A DNA stretch of 64,000 bases from Steinernema hermaphroditum (Eukaryota; Nematoda; Chromadorea; Rhabditida; Steinernematidae): the NCBI GenBank assembly GCA_030435675.1, contig CM059624.1:13416769-13480768 (forward strand), in the 5' to 3' direction. A model generated the notes under the pieces. The model saw only the letters and a program-made list of their open reading frames with translations, did no database searches and was not told the origin of the DNA. Numbering within the stretch: the stretch's first letter is position 1; each line of letters starts with the position of its first letter. The position numbers and the translations under genes were made by a program. Of the stretch, positions 34,492 through 45,022 are shown piece after piece.

Positions 34492-34649
34492 AAGGCCATG
34501 GAACCTTTGGACTCAGAAACACTATACGGTATGTTAAGTTTCAAGGTAATTTGATATCTTTCGCGCTCAGGAACTTTAAGACCAGCTGAAAACGAGTTCC
34601 TCACAACCTCTATGACAAGGAAAAGTTCGCAGATACTCAACTGAAGGAC

Positions 34650-35970
34650 AAGGAATTGCAGATTTCAAAGCTGACATCCAGGAAAGACGACGTATCATAT
34701 AGCCTATAGCATGCCCCATGCCTAAAATGCATGATTTCCTGAGCAGTGTACATACTGTCAAAGGTTTCGCATGGCACAGCCAAGGCATTCAAAATCTAGT
34801 TTGTAGTTCCTGTAGAAATTTAAAAAAAAACTAAAAATCTTTGTAGTTCTTGCAACGCACTTCTTCAAAAATAATACAAAACGGTCATGATGTTGCATCT
34901 TTTCACAAGAGAAGCATAAAAGTTTTGGTACAGAAGGTACTGTTCCAGGGGGCACCGGATTACTATCAAATTGACTAATCCAGTGTGCTTAACAAGGCGA
35001 TTGGATTTCTTTTGCGGTCAGGAAATGTCTGGATTACGACATGCATAGTGAAAGTTTTGGTACAGCGAAGGTTTTGGTCGTGAAAAAAGGGGAATCACAT
35101 ATGATAACAAGCTCTCCTTCAGTTTTCGGATCCTTTTCCCATGTCACTTCAAAGCTAATAGGAGGTCACGGGAATACTACATCACTGTCTTTGATATGGA
35201 TACAACAAGGTATTCGATCACATTCCATCACAACCTACGATTTATAGTCAGGATCGAAAACTTCCAAAAATGCGCTGTGTCAAGGATTCCAGGAGCCATT
35301 GAAGTGAGCCTGATTGAAGAAGCGCAAAATGAGCATCGTCTTGCACTGTCAAAATGGCTAATCCGGTGTGCTTCTCGTCTGTTTTTATGATGCTATGCAT
35401 CAAGGTCACTTGATATCTAAAAGGAGTCATCACATCCAGGTCGTTTTCTCTGTGGAACTTCTACTCTGAATTTCTACACGAAGGCTTAAAGGGACAAAAA
35501 AGTTCCAGATGAGAAGACGTATCATTCCTCAGGGCCAAAACTAACTCTTATAAAGAACTCACATTTGCTGCAATGATTTTCAGTGGGAGAAATAAATGTA
35601 AAGTTGGTCAGTTCTAGTCCTAGTTTCAGTAAAGCGAGTTTTTCATGGAAGTGGCTGAGCAACGGAGAATGATTTTCCCTTTCCGGGAATTTTTCTGCTC
35701 ATGACACTGTCCTTTTAAAGTGGCCTGGTGCAAGCGGACACACACCGTCTCTTCCTGATACCGTCCCAAACGTTTACATATTCCATAAATTCGTCTATTA
35801 AAGAACCCATTAGCTTTATAACAGGCCTTCCCTGTTGCGCCTTAAGCCTCTATTATATGCAGACCGAAGATTCCTTTCCTCCTTCCCGTCACATCATGAC
35901 GAAAACACCTTTTCAGAAATACGCTCCATTCATCAATTCTTAATTTACGCATTCATCCTGATTTCTTGTT
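34650..35970. other. No gene seen
   Basis: Intergenic, with only short non-conserved ORFs and very few ATTTTTG or CAAAAAT words (34866, 35264 on the minus strand). Confidence 0.5.
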
Positions 35971-35977
35971 GTGACGG

Positions 35978-35985
35978 CATATAAA
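35978..35985 (+). promoter_or_regulatory. TATA box of the small secreted-peptide gene
   Basis: GGCATATAAAGTC lies about 40 bp before the ATG at 36022, a spacing that suits a TATA box with a short 5' UTR. Confidence 0.45.
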
Positions 35986-36021
35986 GTCGTAAATGAACAC
36001 ATTCGGCTGTATACTGATTTG

Positions 36022-36347
36022 ATGGATCTCCGTTCCGCTTTCATTTTATGTCTTCTTATCACGGCCGTCATGGCTCTACCGTATAGCTACATCACCTTCA
36101 AGTTCAAAGGATCGAAACCAGTCAAGGTGTGTTGTGACACTTTGTTATGATAAGTAGCCGAGTTTTTCAGCTTTTCGACCAGGTCGACTACAGTCCCTCT
36201 CAGTTCGATTTGGAGAAGGGAAGCGAGCGACCTGGCACAGATGTACGGGAGCGCTTCTATGGTGCCAGAAGCGACGGTTTTCAAAGCACGTCAGATGACT
36301 CCGAACTTCATACTCCGAATTTGCCCCTCGTTCGAAGACTACTGTAA
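36022..36347 (+). CDS. Small secreted peptide precursor, 2 exons
   Basis: Exons 36022-36126 and 36171-36347 join in phase to 93 codons. Residues 1-19 (MDLRSAFILCLLITAVMA) form a clear signal peptide. The mature part has no cysteines and is rich in Ser, Asp, Lys and Arg (SYITFKFKGSKPVK, then FDQVDYSPSQFDLEKGSERP). It ends VRRLL, with one dibasic site. The size and composition suit a neuropeptide-like or other secreted small protein, but there is no repeated peptide unit to prove it. Polyadenylation signals AATAAA occur at about 36411 and 36443. Confidence 0.7.
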
Positions 36348-36439
36348 TTGTAAGGCACCTAAAGCGGGCAGAGATGTAAAGGAGCACTTCAAGCACAAGC
36401 AAGGACTTAAATAAACGAACGAACCGCTAATTTAATGCA

Positions 36440-37402
36440 CGAATAAAATACAAATTTTTACAAAATTTGGATCCCTTCCTCACATTCAAGTCACAGGCTC
36501 CAAACGATAGGTGTGGGATCAGAGTTCGGCTTCGATTTAGGCTGGCTAGGCTCTTGTTAGCTTTGTTCATGATATACTAAGGTTTCTTCGTGTATAATTC
36601 ACATCTGACTGCTGAAGACTAATACTCTTTTGTTGGGCATGTGAACTACAGAAACACCAAAAAGACGTCAAAACATCGCATCCTCCGAAAAGCCAGTCGT
36701 GTTGGGCTCATTTTCCATTTTCCATTTGCCCTTTGAACTTTTACCCCGTTTCTCAAGTCGGCGTCATCGGCACGAAATGCACTCAAAGAACGTTCGCGTC
36801 ACAGAGCAATAGTGTGGGCCCAAATGCAACGAATTCTAAAATGGGAACCTTGATTACATCAAACATCGCATCTTCTAATGACCTTTGGGAGAGCGCGTCT
36901 ATGCTCGTTCGATCATGGTGTTAAGTAGATGAAAAGCACGTGGAATGTGTCTCTAACCATTAAAATGCATGCAAGGGCATTCACGTCTACCGGATAATGG
37001 CTTCTTTTGGGATACGATCAAACCAAACCCGCTGGGGCATTATCCATCAAACGGAATCACTCATGACTTGAACAGTATTGACCTTGAGGCCGACAGTTCG
37101 ACTGGAACCCTTCGATACTGCACCGCTGAAACCGGACAAGCTTCAATGTGAGGTAGAAACTGCGATAGGAACGGGACTTGAAGCTGATCGAAAGATTGAA
37201 CCTCCTTCTTTTGATCTGCAAAAGTCCCGATTGTGCCCTTTTACGTCTAGACAGATAACAGCCCGTTCCTTCCGATCCATCGTTCCTCAGTTGGTCCAGC
37301 GTTTCATCTGCAAAGCGGCGGAAATTGACGCGCTTCTCGACGAAAAGTCGCGTTCAATCGGTCGTTTCGAGCGAGAAAGTGGTCAACAGCGTCGTTTCAA
37401 AC
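36440..37402. other. Upstream region of the kinase gene; no confident exon
   Basis: An open frame at 37078-37581 overlaps kinase exon 1 in another frame and is a shadow. The kinase frame is open upstream to about 37325 without an ATG. An upstream exon cannot be excluded. Confidence 0.4.
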
Positions 37403-38850
37403 ATGCCGTTCAAGAATCCAGAAGGCGCGGCCGAACGCAGCAAGTTGGAGGATTCGACTATGCCACTGTCGGCAGCCAACTCGCAGCGCAGGTTTCAGGA
37501 AGTTTACTCGGACGTGGGCAGTTTGCCGGAGACGTACGTTCACACACTTCGCTTCTTTTCGTCTATTTGCGTCGGTTTTAGGCTGCAGGCGGCACTGTTT
37601 CCTCACCTGCGGAACTGCCCACCGGGAAAGGGAATAATGCACATCGGCGAAACGTTGAATAACCGATGGGTGATCAGGGTTTGCTACTACTTTACAACGA
37701 TAGGCAGGAAACCAGCTTAATTTCAGGGTCTGCTCGGAAGTGGCGGATACGGTCAGATTTACTGTGCAAAGGATCGCAAGACCCGCGACGTCGTTGCTGT
37801 GAAAGTGGAGCCAACGAAGCGGAGGGGAAAAACCGTGCGACGCATGATTCTCGAGCAGCGAGTGCTGATGAAGATGCAGGGAAAGCCGCATACCCCCGTC
37901 ATGTATGGCTCTGGTGTCGTGGGGAACATGAACTACATCGTCATGCAAGTGATGTCGGCTAATGTCGGAGATCTGAGGAAGCGTTCCCCTATGAGACGGC
38001 TCTCTATTACCACAACGGCCAGAATTATGATGCAGGTGGGAATCGGTGCTCTGTTTTATTAATGCAAAAGCGAATTTTTAGGCGATAGCAGCATTGAAGG
38101 AGCTTCATCTAATTGGATATCTTCATCGAGATGTCAAAACCACTAACATGTGCTTCGGAATCACTGAAGCTGTAAGCTTGTTTTTCGATTTGCTCTGGAG
38201 GCTGGATAAACAAAAGATATCCACTTTTGCAATAGGTGTTCCATAGAGTTGTAGCCAATTTTTGGTGTGATCGGTGGAAGGGGTTTCGAAGCACTGCATT
38301 AAGCCACCCTTTTTCAGTCCAAACACCGTCTGCTACTCTTCGATTTCGGCCTTGTCCGTCGCTTCCGAACAGCGGACGGAAAGATTCGCAAAAAGCGTGA
38401 TCGAGCCGGCTTCCGCGGTACTCTTCGTTACGTTTCGCCCCGTGTGCACGACCGAGAAGAACAAGGACCGGGAGACGACCTTCTCTCTCTCTTCTACGCC
38501 ATGATCGAAATGATTCGCCGCGAAGTGCCGTGGAGACACTTGAAAGACCATGACAAAATCAAGGCAGCGAAACTGCACCTAGTAAGAAATTTTCGATGTC
38601 GAGATTATGTGAGAGTTTGTAGACCGTCGACGATTTCCGGAAGGTATCCGAATATGTTGGCGAGCCGATGCAAGAGTACGGAAGAATTGTTGTCGTGATG
38701 TCGGTATACGACGAACCAAACTACGGGGAACTGCAGTCACTGATGAAGGAACTAGCTGGAGGAAAGGAACTGAACGCCCCCTACGACTGGGAAAACGAAT
38801 ACGCCGACGTTGTTGCTGAAGTTGATCTCAACAGGTCATTGGGCCTGTAA
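37403..38850 (+). CDS. CK1/tau-tubulin-kinase-like Ser/Thr protein kinase
   Basis: Six exons, 37403-37533, 37582-37678, 37727-38035, 38082-38171, 38318-38581 and 38623-38850, total 1119 nt (372 aa), with all phases matching. Kinase landmarks are a Gly loop GLLGSGGYGQIY, the VAVKVE lysine, HRDVKTTNM catalytic loop, DFGLVRRF, and FRGTLRYVSPRVHDRE with DDLLSLFY, in place of a canonical APE. This arrangement is that of the CK1 superfamily, closest to TTBK-type kinases, which are greatly expanded in nematodes and often enriched in sperm or germline. The N-terminal about 75 residues precede the kinase fold and look disordered. Catalytic residues are intact, so it is probably active. Intron 4 (146 nt) holds one of the few ATTTTTG elements of the gene core. 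Confidence 0.88.
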
Positions 38851-39022
38851 TCCGATCGGGCACGGAATGTTTTACAACACGTTCCTTCCCTATCGACAGA
38901 ATAAAGCATGAACACTTACCACCGAAGAACACAAAACTGTTGAAACAAATTCTATTAATTAACAAAAGTAGTGGTGTACACAGAAAACAACGTAAGCCCA
39001 TGACCATCAAAGAGCGGGAATC

Positions 39023-39231
39023 TTAGAGGTGGAGCTTGGTACGGCGCCAATGACGGCGCTTGGTGTTGTAGCGCATCTTACCGGCATCAGTCTTCATACG
39101 GAACCATTGGGGCATAGGGCTGCAAAGAAACGACAATTAACAATTACGCATCAACAGTAGACAACCTACCGATTTTGCTTCTTAGCCTTGCCGAGCTTGC
39201 GCTTGATGATGAACGTTTTGTGGGAGGCCAT
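39023..39231 (-). CDS. rpl-39: Large ribosomal subunit protein eL39
   Basis: Exons 39170-39231 and 39023-39119 give 52 aa, close to the usual 51 of eukaryotic eL39. The protein begins [20 protein letters not shown] and ends [10 protein letters not shown] plus HL, matching the family over its whole length, including [10 protein letters not shown]. It lines the peptide exit tunnel of the 60S subunit. The start codon lies 15 nt after a TTTCAG acceptor (about 39246), which suits spliced-leader trans-splicing or a 5' UTR intron. The minus-strand neighbour upstream is the AP-2 mu gene, about 590 bp away, so the two are probably separate transcripts. Confidence 0.95.
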
Positions 39232-39823
39232 TTCTGGAACAAATACCTGAAAGAATAAGTGCAAATTAGGCGCAGTCGGTTGGGCACAGATCCTGACTCA
39301 GGATGGAACAATTATTGTCGGAAATAACGCGAATGTTTTCGTCTCCATAAAATTTCGACAAACCGAGCAAACTCGTCAAGCAAATTTCAGTCCAAAACAC
39401 AAAGAATCACACGTAGAAAATTTCGACAACCCAAGAGACGTCCACGTAAAACTTGCACGACGAGGAGCAAATCGCTCAGCGAATAAGCTAACGGTAGCCC
39501 AGTGCATCGTTGCGGGACCAACACTACTTTTAAACGGGGATCAATGAAATCGGTTGTGTGCCAAAATACGCCGACCTGGGTCTGATGGCTTTTTCTGACA
39601 GAACGTAGTCGTTTCGATCAGCACCCGACCTCGACAAATAGACAGCATTTGACCGCACAGACACTGGATACGTAAGATTCTCGATTCCATCGATCAGCCA
39701 CTGCTAGATGAACGAGGTAAAAGCGAATGCCCCACTCTCACAGCAAAAAGGCAATTACCCACAAATCATTTAATATTAATTACATCTCATTAATTACCAA
39801 AACATAATAAAATGACAACTTTA
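39232..39823. promoter_or_regulatory. rpl-39 upstream region
   Basis: 592 bp between rpl-39 and the AP-2 mu stop codon. It includes the acceptor CTTTCAG serving rpl-39. No further ORF is supported. Confidence 0.4.
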
Positions 39824-41423
39824 TCAGCAACGTGTTTCGTAGTTTCCAGCTTGTCCAATGTAGCGTACCCACTTGACCACTTCTATGTCGGAGTAATTGA
39901 GATAGGGCTCGGTGACTCTTAGATAACGAATCTTGAGCCCGGACGGCACATAGGGTACGCGGAAGTTCATCGAGATTGGAGGTCGCTTCCATGTTTCGTC
40001 GCCATCAAGGGAGACTGTGTTATCCAGCTCCAACTCCGCCAACAGCTCGATTCGTTTCCCTCCTACCATGTGGGCGATTCTAAAGAAATGTTATGTAATA
40101 GTGCTTCACGCGGTGACTACTCACTCCCATGTGATCTCTTTGGCGTCGCTCTTGAACTTGGCTTTTCCTTTCGCGTAGCTGAGCTTCGCCTTTATTGTCC
40201 TTGGTGGCACCGGGATCCTGATCTTGATGTTTCGTCCGGTCAGGTGTGAAGCATACATCGACTTCAGGAACACCTTAGCCTCAAACTTCGTTCGCTCAGT
40301 CTCGCGCATGAGCGGGATCACTGAGAAGGGCAGCTGCAAGTCTTTCGAAGTGTGGTAGCGCATCAGCTCGAACTCGCCATCAGGCGGCACAAAGTTGATG
40401 GTGTGTTCTGACTTGAACGTTGACAGCTTCACGCATTGGTGGAAGTGGCAGTCCAGGTTGGCAGCGCGTTCTTCCCTAAACGGCACTTATGAGTTGTGGA
40501 AAAACTGCGTGCAATCCTTACCCTGGAGTTTGGCCACAAAGATACGGCCTTACTTTTCCTTTGGTTGGTGGCAGATCGCTTATTGCGAGCTTACACTCTG
40601 GCATTCCACTCAGCTGAGATCGAATTACGATCTTTCCAGCGACATGCGATGACAAGACCTTGCCTGCAACATAAGCGGTTCGATATCAGGATGTGAACTT
40701 CATTTAACTACCTTCATGGGACATCAACAGATCAACGTCTTCGCAGACGTCTATGTAAAACGTGTTCTTCTTGTGGATGATGTCTTTTGGTCGCCAACTG
40801 ACGTGACCGGTCACATGTGAAGTAATCTTTTCCGGCGACATGGTTCGCTGGAAAAATCACAGTTATAAAGCATAGGCTAATAGAATGAACATACATCGGG
40901 CTTCACACCTTTCTGAGTGATGTAGGTTTTCAGTGCGCCAAAGTCGGTGATCTGTGGGTATCCGTAATCAATCATTTCTGCAGAGTGCCCGTATAAGTTA
41001 CAGTCAGATTCCCATGCTCATACCATCCAGCAACTCGTAGAGCAATACGAAGTTGTTTTGTACGCTCTCTTCACTGATCTTTTGCAGGTACTTCTCCATC
41101 GTTTGCGCAAGCCGTATCAGCAGTTCAAACGCCATGCCAGCGTTGGCATTCAATCGGGTGATAGCACAGATCCACAGATCGCCACGTTTAATGTGGAAGA
41201 CCGAGGTGCGTTCTTCTTCAAGGAACGTGACCGGACATTGAAGTTGAGGGTGGTCGAAAATCACTTTCTCCCGGAATGCACTTACTGAATTTCGGCTGCA
41301 AAGAAATGACACAGTTGGTAAAGAATCTTCAAGATATAAGACTTACATAGCTTCGTCATCACGGTAAATTCTCGAAATGAGCGTTTCACCATAACGGTTG
41401 AAGATGAACAGCCCTGCAATCAT
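39824..41423 (-). CDS. AP-2 clathrin adaptor mu subunit, divergent paralogue
   Basis: Seven exons, 41347-41423, 41024-41295, 40895-40977, 40712-40847, 40522-40663, 40125-40475 and 39824-40079, total 1317 nt (438 aa). The N-terminal longin half ([20 protein letters not shown] through [12 protein letters not shown]) and the C-terminal mu-homology domain ([20 protein letters not shown] through [15 protein letters not shown]) identify AP-2 mu rather than AP-1 mu. Residues matching the known YxxPhi pocket are kept (Asp in FYIDV, Trp and Arg in WVRYIG). The basic KGKAKFK lipid-binding patch and the Thr of the ITSHVTG linker are also kept. The interdomain linker and the loop before FHQCVK are shorter or different from the highly conserved ubiquitous protein. 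I infer a duplicated, faster-evolving copy of the dpy-23/apm-2 gene, acting at the plasma membrane in clathrin endocytosis. Confidence 0.9.
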
Positions 41424-42249
41424 CTCTTTCGACCACTCTGAAATTCATCTTCATATAAGTAACGACAATTGATGAGCGGAATATTGTGACTGAAAAGGGC
41501 GAAAGCAGCAAGACGATAAGTACAAGTGAAGTGAGCGTGGGCGAAAACAAAGGCATCAAAGCCGCGATGGAAAATAACGAAAGGAAACGGTGAAACATCC
41601 GAGCGATATCACTGTTTCATTTGCAAAATTCAGCGCGCGAGAAACGAGCGAAATGGCGCGGTATTCAAATTCGAGTTCGTTGTTTGATAGCGTCGTTGTT
41701 TGCAAAACAAATATCGCTTGTAAGCCGAGAAACCCGTTGATCGATATCTGGCAGTATAGCTCGCTTCCCTTGAAGTCATTCCGATCGCTCGCTGACTCCA
41801 AGCTGACAAAATGAACCCTGCAAGAGAACGTGCAGATGCTGAGAAATATCTCTTCGACTGGATGAGCCATGCTGCGTGTTGTGCCAGTTCTATACGTGTT
41901 TAGAAGATGCTGAGAAACACGATCTTCCAATAAGCACTTCTTTGGGCATTTTTGCATTTCCAGCGAAAGGCTTGCAAAAGAACAGAACAAAGTAATGTAC
42001 AGGCCTTCACCGGTAGTTTTCTCTTTTCACTGACCGGACATAAATCGTCAGACCCATTCAATCAGAACATCCAGCTTTCGGGCAAGAAATTTCCTTCAAC
42101 TCTTCCCCATTTCATTAACGTACGATTCAATGTACAAATACCAAATCACCTATGCAATCCTACTCACCACATTACGAATTAAGTTTTATTCACAAACAAT
42201 GGCTATAAAATACAAAATTCTTAAACATATAAAATCTATCAGCTCGGTC
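41424..42249. promoter_or_regulatory. Upstream region of the AP-2 mu gene
   Basis: A 144-codon minus-strand ORF (41990-41556) and a plus-strand ORF (41590-41814) overlap each other and show no family. I treat them as chance. An AATAAA on the minus strand at about 42186 serves the peroxiredoxin gene. Confidence 0.4.
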
Positions 42250-42933
42250 CTAGTGCTTGTTGAAGTACTCCTTGCTGGCTTTAACTCCGGGTTTGATGGT
42301 GTCTTGTCCAGGCTTCCATCCAGCGGGGCAGACCTCTCCATGTTTGTCGGTGTACTGGAACGCTTGGAGAAGGCGCAGGGTTTCATCCACAGAGCGTCCA
42401 ACAGGGAGATCGTTGATGGTGATTTGGCGGAGTGTTCCTTGTGGGTCGATGATGAAGAGACCACTGAAATCAACTCCATGAATGAAACTGCTTTGTGATA
42501 TTCAGCCGTACCGGTAGGCAATGCCCTCATCCTCTTTCAGCACTCCGTAGTCAGTGCTGATCGCGTGGTTTGTGTCGGCGAGGATGGGGATGTTCATCTC
42601 GCCAAGACCGCCATCCTTACGTGGCTGGTTCGTCCAGGCCAAGTGCGAGAAGTGCGAGTCAGTTGAGCATGCGAGCACCTGCACATTGAGCTTCTTGAAC
42701 TCCTCATATCGATCGGAGAATGCCACGATTTCGGTGGGGCATACAAAGGTGCTGAAACAAAGCAATCAATATGATTAGCAAGTCCGAATAGGAGCTTACA
42801 AGTCAAGCGGATAGAAGAAGAGGACCACATATTTTCCTTTGTAGTCGTTCAGCGAAACGCTCTTGAACTCGCCGTCGACAACGGCGGTGGTCGTGAATTC
42901 AGGAGCAGGCTTGCCAATGAATGCTTTGGACAT
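42250..42933 (-). CDS. prdx-2: Typical 2-Cys peroxiredoxin
   Basis: Exons 42800-42933, 42512-42751 and 42250-42463 sum to 588 nt (195 aa), the standard length of cytosolic Prx1/2-type enzymes. It begins [13 protein letters not shown]. The peroxidatic Cys is residue 49 in FVCPTEI and the resolving Cys is residue 170 in EVCPAGW. The GGLG motif and the C-terminal YF (EYFNKH) are both present, the pair that makes eukaryotic Prx sensitive to overoxidation. It reduces H2O2 using thioredoxin in the cytosol. A TTTTACAG acceptor sits 9 nt before the ATG, indicating trans-splicing or a 5' UTR intron. It is divergently arranged with the proteasome gene at 43355. The name prdx-2 is by family resemblance to the C. 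elegans gene. Confidence 0.93.
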
Positions 42934-43354
42934 GACGTTGGTCTGTAAAATAATAGTTGTAAGTAGGGCAACAATTACACAAGCACGAGACCACGAATAT
43001 CACAAGATGACAGCAGGCAGGATCAAAAATTCGTAAGCTCAACAGCAAGAAAGAACAACCAGCAGCGCAGTTCAATTGTCAGACAAAGTGAATTTGCAGA
43101 GAGCAGTTTTGTGCATTTAGAGAGACTGATTTGAATCGCTCGCTCGCCCAATTTCGATTGCTCCCGTCACGAAAGGCGTGACTTGAACGCGCCCTACAGT
43201 ACTCCTAAAGTACCTAAAGTACTGTTAGTCATTTCAGACGTCTGAAGGATATATAGACAGACATGGGGGCGACCTTTGGCTTCCACAGACGTCGAATGAG
43301 ATCAGTGTTCATCGAGTCGTCAATCGAAGTCGGTCGGTCAGCGAGCGAAGCAAG
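42934..43354. promoter_or_regulatory. Head-to-head promoter, peroxiredoxin and Rpn6
   Basis: 421 bp separate the two start codons. It contains three TACCTAAAG/TACT tandem words at 43205-43225 and an ATATATAG at about 43250, close to the Rpn6 start. No ORF is supported. A shared control region for an antioxidant and a proteasome gene is inference from the arrangement. Confidence 0.5.
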
Positions 43355-44856
43355 ATGACGTCGACGAAGCTTCCAGCACAAGCGGTGCTCAGCATGACGA
43401 GCGTTCAAGAGCTTGGTGAGTTTCATCCCGTCTCCATTGAAATCTCATTTCCGATTTTAGTATGCAAACCCATCGACGAGAACGATGAAGTCGAAGTCAA
43501 GAGTCGCGAAGACGCGATTATGTGCCTCGGAAAACGTCTGTCGCGGGAGCGCAACACCGAGGGTATCTCAACATTCATTCGATGTGTTCAAAATGTTCCG
43601 CTTCTAGAGCTGAAAAAGCTGATCTCAGTCACGCGCCCTTTCATCGTCGGCATGGGCAAAGCAAAAGCGGCGAAGTTGGTCCGAAGTCTCGTAGATCTGG
43701 CATTGGTAATCAATCAAGACGGTCAGATGAAGGTTGAGCTGTGCAAGGAATGTATTGAATGGGCAGCTGCACAGAAGCGTGTCTTCTTGCGCCAAACTTT
43801 GGAGGCGCGTTTGGTGCGCCTCTACAATGACATTGGGAAGTATCCTGATGCGCTGAACCTCGCACAGCGACTGATTCGCGAGTTGCGAAAGCTCGACAAT
43901 AAAGATGTCCTGATGGAAGTCCAGCTCGAAGAAAGCAAATCAGGATTTATGCTCAAAAACTTGATGCGGGCACGAACGTCTCTCGTCAATGCCAAAACGA
44001 CGGCTAGCGGCGTTTACCTGCAGCCAAAGTTCCAAGCCGCTTTGAATATGCAGTCGGGAATCATCCACGCATCAGGAGAAAAGGATTTTAAAACGGCATA
44101 CTCGTACTTCTACGAAGCTTTTGAAGGTCAGATTCGGTTGCAGGGAATAGTTCAAATGGTTCTGTTTAGGATATAACGAAATCCATGAGATGACTGAAGC
44201 TAGACGTGCTTTGAAATATATGTGTCTCTGCAAGGTTATGCTCAACGAAGCTGACACTGTTTCACCTTTATTGAATAATAAGAACACCTTGAAATACAAA
44301 GGCGAAGATATTAATGCGATGCGGGCCCTTGCGGCCGCGTTCAAATCCCGTTCGTTGAAGAAGTTCTTGCAGGTGGTCATTCATATCAATGAACTTGTAT
44401 CAATTCTTCTTTTTTTAGTCCTTCGAGACTTACAAGAAGGAGCTCGAACAAGACCCACTTATCAAGATGCAGTTCCAGACCCTGAGCGAGACAATGATCG
44501 AAAAGGAGCTTACGCGCCTCATTGAGCCGTACTCCATTGTCGACATCGATCATCTTACGCGTCTGATTCAACTTCCTAAAGAACGTGTCGAAAAGAAGTT
44601 GGCTCAGATGATTCTTGACCAGAAGATTCAAGGTTCGCTTATTTTTCATTTACTCTGCTTACCTATGCAAGTTCTAGGCTGTATTGATCAGAGTTCCGGA
44701 TCGATAACTCTCTACGAGCCGGAGAATAAGAATCACGCCTACGAATCGTCAGTGAAGCTCATCCATTCCCTTTCGAAAGTCGTCGACGCATCTGCGGACC
44801 GATCTGGAAAATCAAAGTCGCCTAAGAACACTAAGAATACAGTGCGCCCGATGTAA
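43355..44856 (+). CDS. rpn-6: 26S proteasome regulatory subunit Rpn6 (PSMD11)
   Basis: Exons 43355-43415, 43461-44126, 44170-44372, 44419-44632 and 44678-44856 sum to 1323 nt (440 aa), close to the family's about 420-440. The N-terminal TPR-like helical part includes [20 protein letters not shown] and YYEA-type repeats ([12 protein letters not shown]). The C-terminal PCI winged-helix part includes [24 protein letters not shown] and LDQKIQGCIDQ. Rpn6 is part of the 19S lid and clamps the lid to the 20S core and base. The gene is intact. It is followed after 166 bp by the ZnF-BRCT gene on the same strand, with an AATAAA at 44900-44905, which suggests it is the first cistron of an operon. Confidence 0.95.
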
Positions 44857-45022
44857 AGAATTCAATCTATTATTTATAATGCACATATGCAAGAGATTAA
44901 ATAAAGTTGAGGCAACATGTGATGCGCTTTGGTGTCAGTGAAGAAACCGTGTATTGTCGGTGTGTTAACTGTGGTTTTTTGATGTTGCGGGACTAATAAA
45001 GTTTTAGACACTGAGCAAGTCG
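44857..45022 (+). promoter_or_regulatory. Operon-type intercistronic region
   Basis: AATAAA (44900-44905), then a U-rich stretch with GGTTTTTTGATG (about 44973-44985), then a GTTTTAG acceptor at 45001-45007, 16 nt before the next ATG. About 100 nt from poly(A) signal to acceptor is the usual geometry of SL2-type trans-splicing in nematode operons. Confidence 0.6.

Noticed and set aside
37078..37581. 167-codon ORF overlapping the kinase first exon
   Set aside because: It lies in a different frame from the confirmed kinase exons and runs through a kinase intron.
41556..41990. 144-codon minus-strand ORF upstream of AP-2 mu
   Set aside because: Overlaps a plus-strand ORF of similar quality, with no recognisable domain. 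Probably chance.
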